Below the pieces are notes generated by a model. That model was not told the origin of the DNA. It worked only from the letters and a program-made list of their open reading frames with translations, and ran no database searches. The translations under genes were made by a program, and so were the position numbers. Of a stretch of DNA of 64,000 nt, positions 50,391-62,085 are shown in pieces. Source of the stretch: Otis tarda (taxonomy: Eukaryota; Chordata; Aves; Otidiformes; Otididae); the NCBI GenBank assembly GCA_026413225.1, contig CM048554.1, forward strand, positions 9,998,001 to 10,062,000, given 5' to 3'. How positions within the stretch are numbered: position 1 is the stretch's first letter; each line of letters starts with the position of its first letter.

Positions 50391-51013
50391 CTTACCAGAA
50401 GTTTGAGAGTTTTGATAAGATTTCTGAACAGCATTTTAGTCATTGCTGTCCTCCATTCTACAAATGGAGGAAACATCTGACCATAGTTGTCTTTGTCTTT
50501 GGAGCCTTGATAATTAGTTTTGGTTAAATTTGTGAAAGAATACCAAAATGTTGTTGTGATATATTATGAAAAATAACAATCGAGGTGTTAGAAGGATTAA
50601 CTTCATTATCTTTCTGGACTCTAAGCACATCCTTCTTTAGAAGGATGACTTAATACTAATTGTTCATGAACACTGACAGAACGACCTCTTTCTCGAGGCT
50701 TTGCCTGTTCAGGACAAATACTGAAATGCAATTCTCAGTAGTAAAGAATTTGTTTATAAGCTGTCTGGGATGTGAACAGACGTTTTGCTGTCTAATATAC
50801 AGTTGCATAGTTCTTACCAGAGATGCACATCCTTAAAATGTTAGCCATAACAGTAGACTTTTGAAAGTACAAACATGGCAGAGAATAGAAGAGTGCGTAT
50901 GGGTTTGTTTTTAACATCTTAGACAATGATGTCTTGTTCTACAGCTGGACCCTCCTAAAGGCAAAGTTGTACAAATAAGTAACATTTTGTTTTCTCTGTT
51001 CTCATCCTATTTG

Positions 51014-51590
51014 TTGTGGTTTTGTTAGTGAGGGGGGGCCTAAGGTGGTAGCTTCTGTAGGAAACTGCTAGAAGTCGCTCCCCTTTGTTCAGTGGACTCA
51101 GCCAGGCCTAGGGTGGACCTGCTGCTGGCCAAGGTCGAGCCAATTGGTAGCAGAATGTCCTGTGATAACGCCTCTGCGATAACGTATTTAAGAAGGCGAA
51201 AACAGGAAAAAAAAGAGAGAAGAAAAGATGTGAAGAAGCTGAGCGGGGGCGGAGGCGCAGAGGGGGAGGCGCAGGCCTCGTGGGCCTTGCAGGCCTCACC
51301 CTCTGGCCTCTCGCCAGGCAGCCGACTGGGCCCGACTCGGTCCGGCCCAGCTGCAACAAGTGGAGAGGAGATGAGAAGTGAATAAGATGTAAAAAAGATC
51401 CCGAGAGACATCTACCAGCCTGTTGTGAGGAACGGCTGCAGACGCCAAGGTCAGTTCAGAAGGAGGGGGAGGAGTAATGCGGCTCCTGGCCAAGATTCCC
51501 CTGCAGCCTGTGGTGCCGACCATGGTGGAGCAGGTTGTCCCCCTGCAGCCCATGGAGGTCCACGGAAGGTGGGGGGAGTGAGAGAGAGAC
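51014..51590 (+). mobile_element. ERV LTR related to the 23.5-kb copy, 3' truncated, in MRPS5 intron
   Basis: Contains the same ordered blocks as the 23552-24600 element but on the + strand: GGTAGCTTCTGTAGGAAACTGC, GCTGGCCAAGGTCGAGCCAAT, GCGATAACGTATTTAAGAAGG (TATA-like), GCCAAGGTCAGTTCAGAAGG, CCCTGCAGCCTGTGG and CAGCCCATGGAGGTCCACGG. The later repeat units and the poly-A/3' end are missing after about 51590, and a GC-rich segment at 51240-51350 is unlike the other copy. It lies in the long intron in the same direction as MRPS5. Both edges are approximate. Confidence 0.7.
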
Positions 51591-52049
51591 TGCGTAGTCT
51601 GGTCCTGATCAGGGCTGAACTACGACACTATTTCAGCTGTACCTGGAGACCAGCTCTGAGGGCAGACCCATCATTTGCTTTTTATACCGGTTTAGTGCTT
51701 GGCCTATTCTTAATCAATCCTCAGAGCTTCCAGTTATGGTGAGGTGATAAGAACATGTGTTTTTTAAAAGAATTTGTGGAGTCCATACTGTTCTTTCAGA
51801 AACATATTTCAGAAACAACAGATACTGAGTATGAAGACTATACCTTACAAGTAGTGTCTTAGAGGAGTAAGTTAAAAATAAACTTCTAGAACATCAGAAA
51901 AACCTTGCCTCATCAGAGTGAATGGCTGTGTAAGTGAGAATTCTGTCTCCAACAGCAGCTGATGCTATGGGAAGAAAGTAAGAATTGGATGAGCATATAG
52001 GGATGCTTCCTTAGAAAAACTTCACAGCCTTCAGTGACTTGCAACATGG

Positions 52050-52076
52050 TTTTGTTTGTTTGTTTGTTTGTTTTTT
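52050..52076. repeat. GTTT microsatellite
   Basis: Five GTTT units followed by a short T run, in the MRPS5 intron. A similar tract lies at 7750-7771. Confidence 0.95.
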
Positions 52077-54164
52077 AATTTATAGCTCTAGGTGGCTTTT
52101 TTCTTATGTGAATATGTTTGGCTGCTTTGGAACCCTTATAAATGATGTGACAAGAATGCATTCTTTTTTCTGTAGATAGGTAAGCGTGTGTTCGTCAGAG
52201 AAGACAAGGTCAAGGAAATGCAGTCTGCACTTGAGTATAGTGAGGTTTGTGAGGCTTAGTTCCTAGAGCTGGTTGTTAAGCCTGTGACCTGCCTCCGAGA
52301 AAAAAATGTAGTCTTGTGATCATTAAGCAGCTGAGTCTAGACTGTGTAATTTATCCTGCAGTTTCTAATAGAATACGTAAGTAGCACATTCCCTTTGCAG
52401 ATCGTCTTTCATGTTTCATGTGTGTGAATTGTTTTTTCCAAATTACTAAGTTCCTTAAGGTAATACAGATGCATTGATATAATGGCATTAGTGGAAAACA
52501 GTATATGGAAAGAAGCGTATTTGTTGTAAATGTTCCTTTATCTTTTACTTATGTGATTAATACCTTTGAATATCTGCTGCTGTGCTGCCACAAGACTATT
52601 TGTCATCGAAAAACTTAAGGAAAAATTACTTTTGAGTGGAAGAAGTGAGCCTACTTAGCTGTTTTACGAAGTTGATCATTTCTTCTCCTTTTACTCCCTT
52701 CAGTTTTCCAACTTGCTTCTATTTGTCTTTCTTTTATAGTTTATATTCTAAGCAAGCTGGGAACTCATCTTACAGGAGGCAAATAAATCTTCTTTTAATC
52801 TCAGTTTCTCAGGATGTAGGAAACTGTTTTGTGATATAGCTTACAGCAAGTCTTTTTGGTAATACTTGTGAATTACTGAGATGTGGTCTAATATTAATTT
52901 TCCTCTGAAGTGAGCACTAGGGCTGTCTGATCCCTGAAATTCAGGGATAGTGTAAAAAGACACAAAAGCAAATCCTTTTCAAAATCTTACAAACATCTTT
53001 TGTGTAGATTAAGCAAAATGGAGTGATGTCATACTAACTTACTATTAGCAGTTGTCAGCACACAGCTTGCATGCTTTCAGCAAAATTTTTTTTCTAGGCC
53101 ATAAGATAAGATCTTATATATGACACATCTTTTTTTTTTCTTCGGTTAGGAGCTATGTGCTTTTTGGTAACTGAGTAGAAGTGTGTGGTGGCTTTTTTGA
53201 CTGTATCTATTTTAGCTCTGGAGGAATGCATGCAACCTCCCATTTTACAAAGGCAAAATAAAGGTAAGGCCACAAATCACTGAGAGACTGCATACCTACT
53301 GTAATGACTTCATTTCAGAGCATTTCTGCAAATGTGAGAAGCAGTACAGCAATCCTCATTTCTGTTGGGGTTATTTCCTCCACTACAAGACCTTTCTCCT
53401 ACCTGTGTATATGCTCTCCAATCATCTTGGTGCTTTGCTGCCAAGTTAGACTGACTTTTCTTATGATCAGATTTTTATTTTCTTCATTGCTGTGTTGTCT
53501 GTCTGTTGTAAGCAATGTCTCTGCCATTATAATCTTGACTGCAGCCTACCCCCTCCATGTTCCGTTCTTGTCATTTTGTCTTAAAATCAGTGTGATATCT
53601 GCCATCTTATAAAGAACTCTCAGCTCCATGGCCTGCAGGCTTCTGAAGTGTTTCATTAAATTCAACTGCTTTCCAAACACATGATGATTTTATTATGAAC
53701 TGATTAGACAAATTGCACTTTGGTACTAAATGTGCTGTTTTTCTCTGGTTCTAATTTTGTCAGAATTTGTGTGGTGCTTGAGGCCAAAACTTGACTCAAT
53801 CTGACCTCATCTTGCTGGATCTCTTGGCATTGACTGGTCTCCTTTGGTACAAAACAATCTCCTTACTCTGTGACTTTTGTTACTTTCCTCTCTTGGGATT
53901 AAGTGATCTTATCATACAGATAGACTACAGCTCAAAGTGCTGGGGGTTTTTTGGGTGTATCACCAGCTCAAGAGCTCCCTGTTCTTGTCTCTCCGCTGCT
54001 TGTTGCTGCCCTTCAGCAGCCTCCTTTGTAGCTGTTATGACCCTGTGAGGCCACACAAGATGTAGTAGGCTGAGGAACTGTTCCAGCTTAAAAATAACCT
54101 TGCAAAGAAAAATGTAAATACTTTCACTGTAATTCCCTGTTTCCAGGGTAGCAGGATTATCATG

Positions 54165-54183
54165 AAAAAAAAAAAAAAAAAAA
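54165..54183. repeat. Poly(A) tract
   Basis: An uninterrupted run of about 19 A in the long MRPS5 intron. No recognisable retrocopy lies upstream of it. Confidence 0.9.
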
Positions 54184-56396
54184 GGAAAAGGGAATTTCTA
54201 ATTACACAATGTTTTCTGAATAAGCTCAGAAGCTTAACATGATTGATTGTCAAACTTCCAACTCATGCAACAGTCCTATAGTCCACTTTAGAACATGAAA
54301 AGCTCCACCATGCATTACCTATTTGCCAACAATCTTTTTCTATACTGAACTTTCATGTAGTGTTATCTTAGGGTAATATTCACTAGACAGTCTAGTACTT
54401 ATCACTGTTTGGCTTTTATTGAAAGTAACATGCTGAGTCAACAATGAAGTTTTTCTGTTTTATTAGTTCTATGCAGCTGAAGATTTTTTTTTTTTTTTTT
54501 CATTTTTTGCACTTAGCATGTAGCTACATAGATCGGTTTGTGGTAATCAGCTGGAAATTTTTTTTAGTAGCTGACAGCCATTTGATATAGTTACTCTTTG
54601 TGGGATTTTTTTTTAGCTGTAAACCATTAGGGTTCACTTGAATGGCTGGAAAAGAGAGTGTAATTTCAGATAGAAATGTCTTTTTTACAGGGACTAAAGC
54701 CTGCCTAGGAGCAAGTACAGTTCTTGCCTCACAGCACAGAAGTGGTACGATAAACGTTGCTATTATATGCAATCCATGGGCATTCCTACTTGTCTATAAT
54801 AAACAATTTCCACTTATCTGTAATACAGATGAAGGCTGTGTTACATACTTTGTACTATAAGTACAACATGTTATTTGAGTATGTAGTGACTTTCTAGGCT
54901 ATTCTGCTCTTGCCCATCTTGAAGGGATACTATTTTGTAGCTTCTTGGACTTGTAGTGTTGTGAGTCCTTCCTTGGATGCTTGCTTTCCAGTGTACTGAG
55001 CTTTGATTACTTGATTCAGGATTGTACTTCGCTAGAAAGAATCACAGTTATGCATCCCACTTTGAAAAGGAATTATGACTGAAAAGATGGGCATCGTACC
55101 TTTGGAACAGCCACCTTGACACTATATACAAACTTATTCAGTACAGAAAGAAATCTGGGCATTTAGTGGTAGCTCTAGAAATTCTGGATAGCTCCTGTCC
55201 CTTACTGTGCTGTCGGCATAGCAGAGCTTCCCTAGTTCCAATGCATTTGCCAGTCTGTGGAACAGGATCTCTCCCATGCACTGATCTAACAAGCATGAAC
55301 TGCTGTTAGGAAATTGTAGCAATTTGAGCATAGTTATTTTAATTCCCTTGGTTAAAAGTGTTTACTGACTTTTTTATGTACTTTCAATAAACAAATTCAG
55401 TTTCTAAGCAGAGAAGACAAGAGATTTCAACTGCTGTAGTAACATTGCCCCTGGGTGAAACACAATAGCGTTAATCTGCAAATATAACAATGGTGACACT
55501 TGTGTGTTCCATGGTGATGACCCTCTTGTCCTGGACTAACAGGATGAAATACTGTCTGTGGTGTCTTCTTCACATCATGAGTTTCATTTTGGTGCAGTTT
55601 GGGTTTTTTTTTGTACGTTATGAGGATATCCTATATTTCCATCAGTTGGGCAAGTAGTAGTTTGAAGTTAGCTACTAATTGCATGCTTCCTAAGTAGTGC
55701 TGTCGTGTGTTGGGTGAAACATCTTGAGACAATGGAGGTCCTGTACAGAGCGACTTGAGTGAGGGGGCCTGACCAAAGCCTGAGCTGTGTCGTGAGACTG
55801 TTTTAAATGTCTTACATTCCTTCCTCCTTGCATTCCTTTGCATTTATACAGGCAATAAGGATGACTATATATTTTGTCAGAACGTGAGAATGGCAGCAGA
55901 TTTATGTTGTTGGTTAAGTTCTCATCTTTTGTGGGTTTTTAAAGCAGGCTAACCTTTGGATATTTTTAGGAGTGATTCAATTTGATTGTCATTGATATTT
56001 GTCCTTGGATAAGTGCTTACAAGTAGGTATTGCTGCTCTGAGTTACTTGTGAATTATTTTCTTTTAATGATGTGGGAATTAATAGCTTATTGGTTACTGG
56101 TAAGGAATGTTTGCCTTTAAATTGATTTTGACAATCCTTTTAAAAACCATGCACCTGACTGTGCCTATCTGATTGCAACCGGCAGACGGAGAGGCACATC
56201 TATGCATCAGATACATATACATATAGTAGGAAATAAATTTCTTACCAAGGCAGTAATCCTGCAGTTTAAATTCCAACAAAGATCAGGCAAGGGTTAACAT
56301 TTCAAGGTTTTTTTTTGTTCATCTTCAGTTTCTGATATAAGCTGTACTTGTACGTTACTTATGAAAAGTTGTTTTGTGTTTTTTTTTTTATTTCAG

Positions 56397-56522
56397 CGAC
56401 AGCTGATGAGCTATGGAAAGGAGCTTTGGCAGAGACTGGTGTGGGAGTAAAGAAAGGAAGAGGAAAGAGAAGGAAGAAAAAGCTAAGGAAGAATCTAAAT
56501 AAAGGCCAGGAGATTGGTGAAG
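56397..56522 (+). CDS. MRPS5: MRPS5 exon with [13 protein letters not shown] and the basic tract
   Basis: 126-nt exon after TTTTTTTTTATTTCAG, ending GAAG|GTAGAT, phase 1 in and phase 1 out. It encodes [20 protein letters not shown] followed by a strongly basic stretch ([17 protein letters not shown]) and EIGEG. Nearly every residue matches mammalian MRPS5, including the lysine/arginine tract of the mitochondrion-specific N-terminal extension, likely to contact rRNA. Bacterial S5 lacks this extension. The neighbouring intron to the next exon is only 302 nt, the shortest of the gene here. Confidence 0.96.
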
Positions 56523-56824
56523 GTAGATTGGCAATAAGGGGCTGAAAACATGTCTTGATCTTTTCATGTATACTATTTCTTGATTTAATAAATTGACAAA
56601 TCATTGTTAATTTCTGTGGTGTCAGAACTACTTGAGATATTTTTGTCTTTTGAAAAAACCCTGATCTGGTTGTTTAATGTTATTCTTGGTTCTTAAATAT
56701 AAATTCTGCATCATAAACTGCTCTTGAAATATGTGAGAACCTTCCATTTTATTGCATTTTTCCACTATGCAAAATTTCAGTCCTAACTTGGCATAAAACA
56801 TAATTTTTCTCTGTTATTTTTAAG

Positions 56825-57058
56825 GACGTTCTGGTTTCCTCTGGCCTGGTCTTAATACTCCTCTGATACAAAGTGGGAGAGTCCAGACAGTTACCCAACG
56901 AAAAAAAGAAGAACGAGACAGAATTCAATCTGAAATAGTTCAGCAGAGAGATACATGGGAGAAGAAAAGAAAAATAAAAGTTAAGAGGGAGGGCGGATGG
57001 AGTGGAAAGTGTTGGGGAGGTGTCCTTCTGGATCCTCCTGACCCAGGTCCTAATGGAG
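56825..57058 (+). CDS. MRPS5: MRPS5 exon with GFLWPGL ... WSG ... DPPDPGPNG
   Basis: 234-nt exon after TTATTTTTAAG, ending GGAG|GTAAGA, phase 1 on both sides. It encodes 78 residues beginning [14 protein letters not shown], then an acidic/basic helix-prone section ([31 protein letters not shown]), [11 protein letters not shown] and PPDPGPNG. All blocks align without gaps to mammalian MRPS5. The charged middle, with its heptad-like spacing of I, V and Q, is consistent with a long helix of the N-terminal extension. No stop or frameshift interrupts it. Confidence 0.96.
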
Positions 57059-59387
57059 GTAAGAAAACTGAGTATCTGTCTTAATCTTAACTTAGCCTTT
57101 CTGATAAGGGTCTCAGAGAAGGTGAGATCTAGACTTTTCCTGTGATTGAAAATCATTTTTATACTTCTCTCTTGTATGCCCATACATGAAGCAAAGCAGC
57201 AAAATCAAAGAACAAGTTGTGTTAATGCAAGCAAAATTTGTTAAATCAGTTAGATTATTATATTACATTACAGACTGTATGATGTTATAATATATTGGAG
57301 TACAGTATTGTGCTGTAGACTGTTACAGGAGTCTTGAAGTGTGGAAATATTTTTCTCTCTTCAACATTAGCTGTCTTGAGTCTGAAATATAGTCATGTTT
57401 CTTATAGTTTCTTAAAGGATCCTGTGGGATAAATCAAGGGGTTTTTTTCTAGTTCATATAGTGAAATATGGTTAAAGATGATGTAGTTTCAATGTAGCTG
57501 ATATAAGTTATTTATTTATTTGTTTGCTGCCTAGTTAAATATTATAGTGAAACTGGAGGTCTTATACATAGAGTGGAGAGGTCACCTTAACTTTTTTACA
57601 ATGCTGTTATTCAGACCATTAGAAATTCTGTAGTACCTTTGTTTAACATTTAGAAGCCTAATCTTTTTCAACTAATAAAATATGAAAATGAGTTGTTACT
57701 TATATTCAGCTGAGTTTTCTTGTGAAGCACTTGATGGTGGTTGTATGTTTATTGTTGTCTTTCTGTAGGCTTTAATAGTAAGATGAACTAAGACAGACAG
57801 TTGATGGTTTCTAGCACTGTTGTTTCAGGCTTATTGCAGACTCCAGCTTGTTCATGTTTTCGGAGCTCTGTTTGTCCAAGAATATGTTATCCCAGTGCAG
57901 TGAAAAGAATATGTTCACCACTTAGAGCTGAATATGTAATGTTCACCTGAACAAGAGCTCTGTGTTCAGTGTTTCATTACTGCTATGATGAAAAGACTTG
58001 AACAGAGATTTGACATAGAAGCGGTCTTTATTTTACAGTGTGGAACACCGTAACTGTTACTAGACAAAATAAATGATGCTGTAATTGTCTTTGCAAAAAC
58101 ATTTTTTCAGGCAGAATTTGAAATTGAAAGAGGAAAAAAAAAAGTCTAGCTGTGTGATTCTTGATTATTTGAAGTGGCAGTGTATTGTTTTGTTTTATCT
58201 CCTACCTCTTTTTGGAATTTCACAGAAATATGTATCAAGAAATACTTGCAATTTCTTTGAATCTCTTGATTCTGAATCCCTAATACAGTATTCAAAATAT
58301 TCTGAACAAGATTGGGTAATAGTTTGGCCATGATGGAAGTGACCCACTTGGTGATTTACCCTTTTATTTTTTAACAATTTACAGCCTTTTCTCAGTGTAT
58401 ATGGGATTTGGGGTTCATTTATAGTTTTAGAGCAGTATTTAAGGAAGAAAGCAGTTTACACTGCCAGCCAGTGAAAAGCCAAAACGTTCAGTTTTCATAA
58501 TGCACTGTGGATAGTTATTTTTTATAGCATTTCTGCAGTTGGAAAGAGTTCGGAAGAATATCAGATACAATTTAACAAAAATGCTTCAATGTAAGTGGTG
58601 AATTGCAGTGATTTCCAAAAGAAAGTTTCAGATTTAATTTGGAGAGGATGTATAGCTTAACTTGTGATCAAAATATTTAACAGATTCTGAGGATGTCTCA
58701 GTTTTTGTATCAGCTTTGTTTTCTGTGTGATGCTCAAAGTAGTTAAATATTTATATCCTGCTTTATAATTTTCAAAAATTATTCTTTTTCTTCCTTTGTG
58801 CTACTCTGGTTATTGAGGTTGGATAGTCTTTGGAGTCTGCTTCCATCTTACTTCTCTGCATGTGTGGTACTTAAAAATATGAGATATTGATTGCAGCTGG
58901 AGGTTGGTGTCCCTGATAGAGCACAATTAATCTACTTAACCACTGTAATCTCTTAATTATAACTGGTGCAGTGTTGTAATTATAACAGGAATAGTATTAC
59001 ACTTTCTGGGAAGTTATCATTTTAACTGGATTTTTTTTTTAAGCTACTCTTCTTCACATATGTTGATTTTACTGAAGAAATGGAAAAAAACATGCTTTAT
59101 AGATAAGAGCTATATGCTGTTTTTTCACTGACCTTATTCTAAAAGAGAATTAATGTATTGAAGTAAAAAAACATATCTGAGGCCTTTTTAAAAGGAAGCA
59201 ACTAATAAAGCTTACTTTAGGTATGTTTGTTCAAATTATTTTTATGTTTTCTACTTACTGCTGAGATTAATTTATAAATTACAATTGCATAAAAATTGTG
59301 TACTTTTAAAATTATACCACCTACAAGGAGCTGTGCTGATAAGTAAATAATACAAGGAAATGTAATACCCTATTTTTCTCCCAACAG
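57059..59387 (+). other. MRPS5 intron, 2.3 kb
   Basis: AT-rich intron from GGAG|GTAAGA to CCCAACAG. No repeat family or open frame of interest seen. Confidence 0.85.
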
Positions 59388-59422
59388 AAACTTACGAAGA
59401 TTTTGAAACAAGAGTCATTGAG
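59388..59422 (+). CDS. MRPS5: MRPS5 exon with ETYEDFETRVIE
   Basis: Short 35-nt exon after TTTTTCTCCCAACAG, ending ATTGAG|GTAAGC. With the base carried over it encodes ETYEDFETRVIE, matching mammalian ETYEDFDTRILE exactly in position. It ends in phase 0. The next expected coding block (VRNVF..., start of the S5 RNA-binding fold) is not visible from 59423 to 64000, so intron 6 is at least 4.6 kb and continues past the window. Confidence 0.95.
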
Positions 59423-59771
59423 GTAAGCATTACAGATCTTTTCAAGGACTTTAAATAATTATCACTATTTTATATTGAGCTTGCAGTTATTTACCCAGTC
59501 TTTGCTAAGTCAATCTTACAGCAACAGGAATTAGTCTGATATTCTGTTTCAACTGCATGACATAAGGCCCCAGTGAAAAGAATGCCAGATTATCTTCTCT
59601 GTTGAGCAAGTAATATCTAATTCAAAGGTGATTTTGAGTAATTCTGAAATAGCAAATGCCTACAGATAAAGCTTTAATAGTTCACATACAACCATAATGA
59701 AGAGTGTAGTAAAGTGTTAGGGTTATTTCTGAGACAAAACTACAAGTAGGAAGTTGTATAATTTGGCTTGT

Positions 59772-59789
59772 AAAATAAATAAATAAATA
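59772..59789. repeat. AAAT microsatellite
   Basis: Four AAAT units followed by a GAGGGGGAGCAGGAGG purine run, in the last visible MRPS5 intron. Confidence 0.9.
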
Positions 59790-60377
59790 GAGAGGGGGAG
59801 CAGGAGGAACAGCAGCATAGGGCAGAGACTGAGTGGGATGAAGGTCCCATTTTGTGTGCCTCTCAAGACATAAAATACTCTTTTGTCCTAGATGTCTTAA
59901 CCTATGATATCTGCATCTTCTGGGAAAAACATGACACCAGAATTTCCCATTTCTAGTTTTATGTCCACTTTGTTGTTGTGCTTCTTGACAGAGTAAGGAT
60001 GAAGGTTATGACTGGACTAATGCAAGTCTTGTTTCCACTCTCGCTTCTAAAAAGATTATATTGCATCATCTCACTTCAAATATATCTATCAATCAAAAGT
60101 AATCACTGGCAAAAAATATCTGCATTCTAATATTTTCCCTGTGTCTAGTTTTTAGTAAATAAGTTCTAATATATGTTGTAAATCCTACTCTATTTATTTG
60201 CAAGGAATAAGGTTGACTCCCATGTGCTTATCTCATGAACTAACTCCTGGTTGGACTTCATAGAGTGGTTCTCTGTACTCTTGAACTCTGTGACTGGCTG
60301 ACTAGGACTTCTTAATGGAAGTCTGGAATATTTTAAAGAACAGCGCATATGCTGAAATACATTCTGCATGTCCTAGG

Positions 60378-61142
60378 TATTTGAAATATTACAACAAATC
60401 TAAGGGCCAGGTCCTGCACTTGAGTCACAACAACCCCATGCAATGCTACAGACTTGGGGAAGAGTGGCTGGAAAGCTGCCTCGTGGAAAAGGATCAGGTG
60501 CTGTTGGTCAACAGCTGGCTGAATATGAGCCAGCAGTGTGCCCAGGTGGCCAAGAAGGCCAGTAGCATCCTGATTTGTATCAGCAATAGTGTGGCCAGCA
60601 GGAGTAGGGAAGGGATCATTCCCCTGTACTCAACACTGATGAGGCCACACGTCAAACACTGTGTTCGGTTTTGGGCCCCTCAGTACAAGAAGGACATTGA
60701 GATGCGGGAGTGTGTCCAAAGAAGAGCAACGATGCTGATGAAGGGTCTAGAGAACAAGTCCTATGGCTGAGGGAACTGGGATTGTTTAGTCTGAAGAAAA
60801 CCAGGCTCTGGTTATTGTTCTCTACAAGTACCTGAAAGGCAGTTTTAGCGAGGTGGGTGTCGATCTCTTCTCCCAAATAACAAGCAAAAGAACGAGAGGA
60901 AATGACCTTAACTTGTGGCAGGGAAGGTTTAGATTGGATATTAGGAAAGATTTCTTCACTGAACAAGTTCTGGAGCAGTGGAACAGGCTGCCCAGGGAAG
61001 TGGTTGAGTCACCTTTCCTATAGGCATTTAAAAGACATGTAGATGACATGTTTTAGTGGTGGACTTGGCAGTGTAAGGTTAACGGTGGGACTCAATGATC
61101 TTAAAGGTCTTTTCCAACCTGAATGATTCTATGATTCCATGA
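60378..61142 (+). mobile_element. CR1 LINE fragment of a different, older subfamily
   Basis: Encodes SKGQVLHLSHNNPMQCYRLG, EEWLESCLVEKDQVLLV, NMSQQCAQVAKKASSILICI and [20 protein letters not shown], then breaks. Its 3' UTR reads GGACTTGGCAGTGTAAGGTTAACGGTGGGACTCAATGATCTTAAAGGTCTTTTCCAACCTGAATGATTCTATGATTCCATG. The protein and the 3' UTR differ clearly from the neighbouring copy at 61345, so these are two separate insertions, not one duplicated. Confidence 0.93.
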
Positions 61143-61344
61143 AGTCTGTGAATCATTTTAGAATAATTTTATTGTGGTGAGTTAAGAAGCGACAGAGATT
61201 TAAAAATATTTAATCTCCTACATTTCGCGGCGTCACCTTTTCCAAACATACGGTAACTTTCCAATGTGTAAGCATTTGTATGCGGTCCCTTGGTTGGTGT
61301 GAAGTCATGTTAGCTCACTACTAAGTCCATGTCTCAAGAGACAT

Positions 61345-62085
61345 TTTGGGGCAATACCAGGCACAAATTCAGGCTGGGTGGAGAATAGATTGAGAACAGC
61401 CCTGAGGAGAGGGACTTGGGAGTGATGGTGGACGAGAAGCTCAACATGAGCTGGCAATGCACTGTTGCAGCCCAGAAGGCTAACCGCATCCTGGGCTGCA
61501 TCAAGAGGAGCGTGGCCAGCAGGTCGAGGGAGGTGATTCTGGCCCTCTACTCTGCCCTGGTGAGACCCCACCTGGAGTACTGCGTCCAGTTCTGGAGCCC
61601 CCAACGTAAGAAGGACATGGACCAGTTGGAGAAGGTCCAGAGGAGGGCCACAAAGATAAGAGGGCTGGAACACCTTTCCTATGAGGACAGGCTGAGAGAG
61701 TTGGGGCTGTTCAGCCTGGAGAAGAGGAGGCTCCAGGGAGACCTTATAGTGGTCTTCCAGTACCTCAAGGGAGCCTACAGGAAAGATGGGGAGAGGCTGT
61801 TCAGTAGGGCCTGTTGTGACAGGACTAGGGGTAATGGTTTCAAAATGGAGGTAGATTCAGATTAGACATTAGGAAAAAATTTTTTACGTTGAGGGTGGTG
61901 GAACACCGGAACAGGTTGCCCAGAGAGCTGGTGGATGCCCCATCCCTGGAAACGTTCAAGGCCAGGTTGGATGAGGCTCTGAGCAACCTGATCTGGTTGG
62001 AGATGTCCCTGCTCCTTGCAGGGGGGTTGGACTAGATGACCTTTGAAGGTCCCTTCCAACCCTAACCATTCTATGATTCTATGAT
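61345..62085 (+). mobile_element. CR1 LINE fragment, 0.74 kb
   Basis: Starts in the GNTRHKFRLGGE-like segment, then [80 protein letters not shown] and [13 protein letters not shown], ending with GGGGGGTTGGACTAGATGACC and ATTCTATGATTCTATGAT. A one-codon loss (KMIRG to KIRG) and a stop at about 61863 mark it as dead. It lies 0.2 kb after another CR1 in the same direction, in the last MRPS5 intron of the window. Confidence 0.95.

Larger units (their letters stand above)
42251..56396 (+). other. Long MRPS5 intron (14.1 kb)
   Basis: Bounded by ACAA|GTAAGT and a poly-T acceptor ending TTTCAG. Contains the 1.9-kb CR1 (46869), a CR1 fragment (50075), the LTR at 51014 and many T/A runs. No other gene, snoRNA or nested retrocopy was recognised on either strand. 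Confidence 0.85.
32498..59422 (+). other. MRPS5: MRPS5 gene, 5' part (extends beyond right edge)
   Basis: Gene span from the initiator ATG to the last exon visible. MRPS5 (uS5m) is a nuclear-encoded protein of the mitochondrial small ribosomal subunit; it is made in the cytosol, imported into the matrix and bound to 12S rRNA near the mRNA entry/decoding region. What is seen: five well-supported exons with GT-AG borders and mutually consistent phases. Those downstream of exon 1 reproduce the vertebrate MRPS5 N-terminal half, including the blocks [41 protein letters not shown]. Exons beginning with the VRNVF block, which carry the S5 double-stranded-RNA-binding fold and the C-terminal domain, were not found before 64000. 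No frameshift or premature stop is present in the well-supported exons, so the gene looks intact. Introns are about 1.0, 8.4, 14.1, 0.3 and 2.3 kb if the tentative exon 2 is counted. Confidence 0.95.

Noticed and set aside
51092-51385. 97-codon GC-rich frame considered as a CpG-island exon
   Set aside because: It lies within LTR-derived sequence and contains lysine-rich text from the region after the LTR's TATA box.
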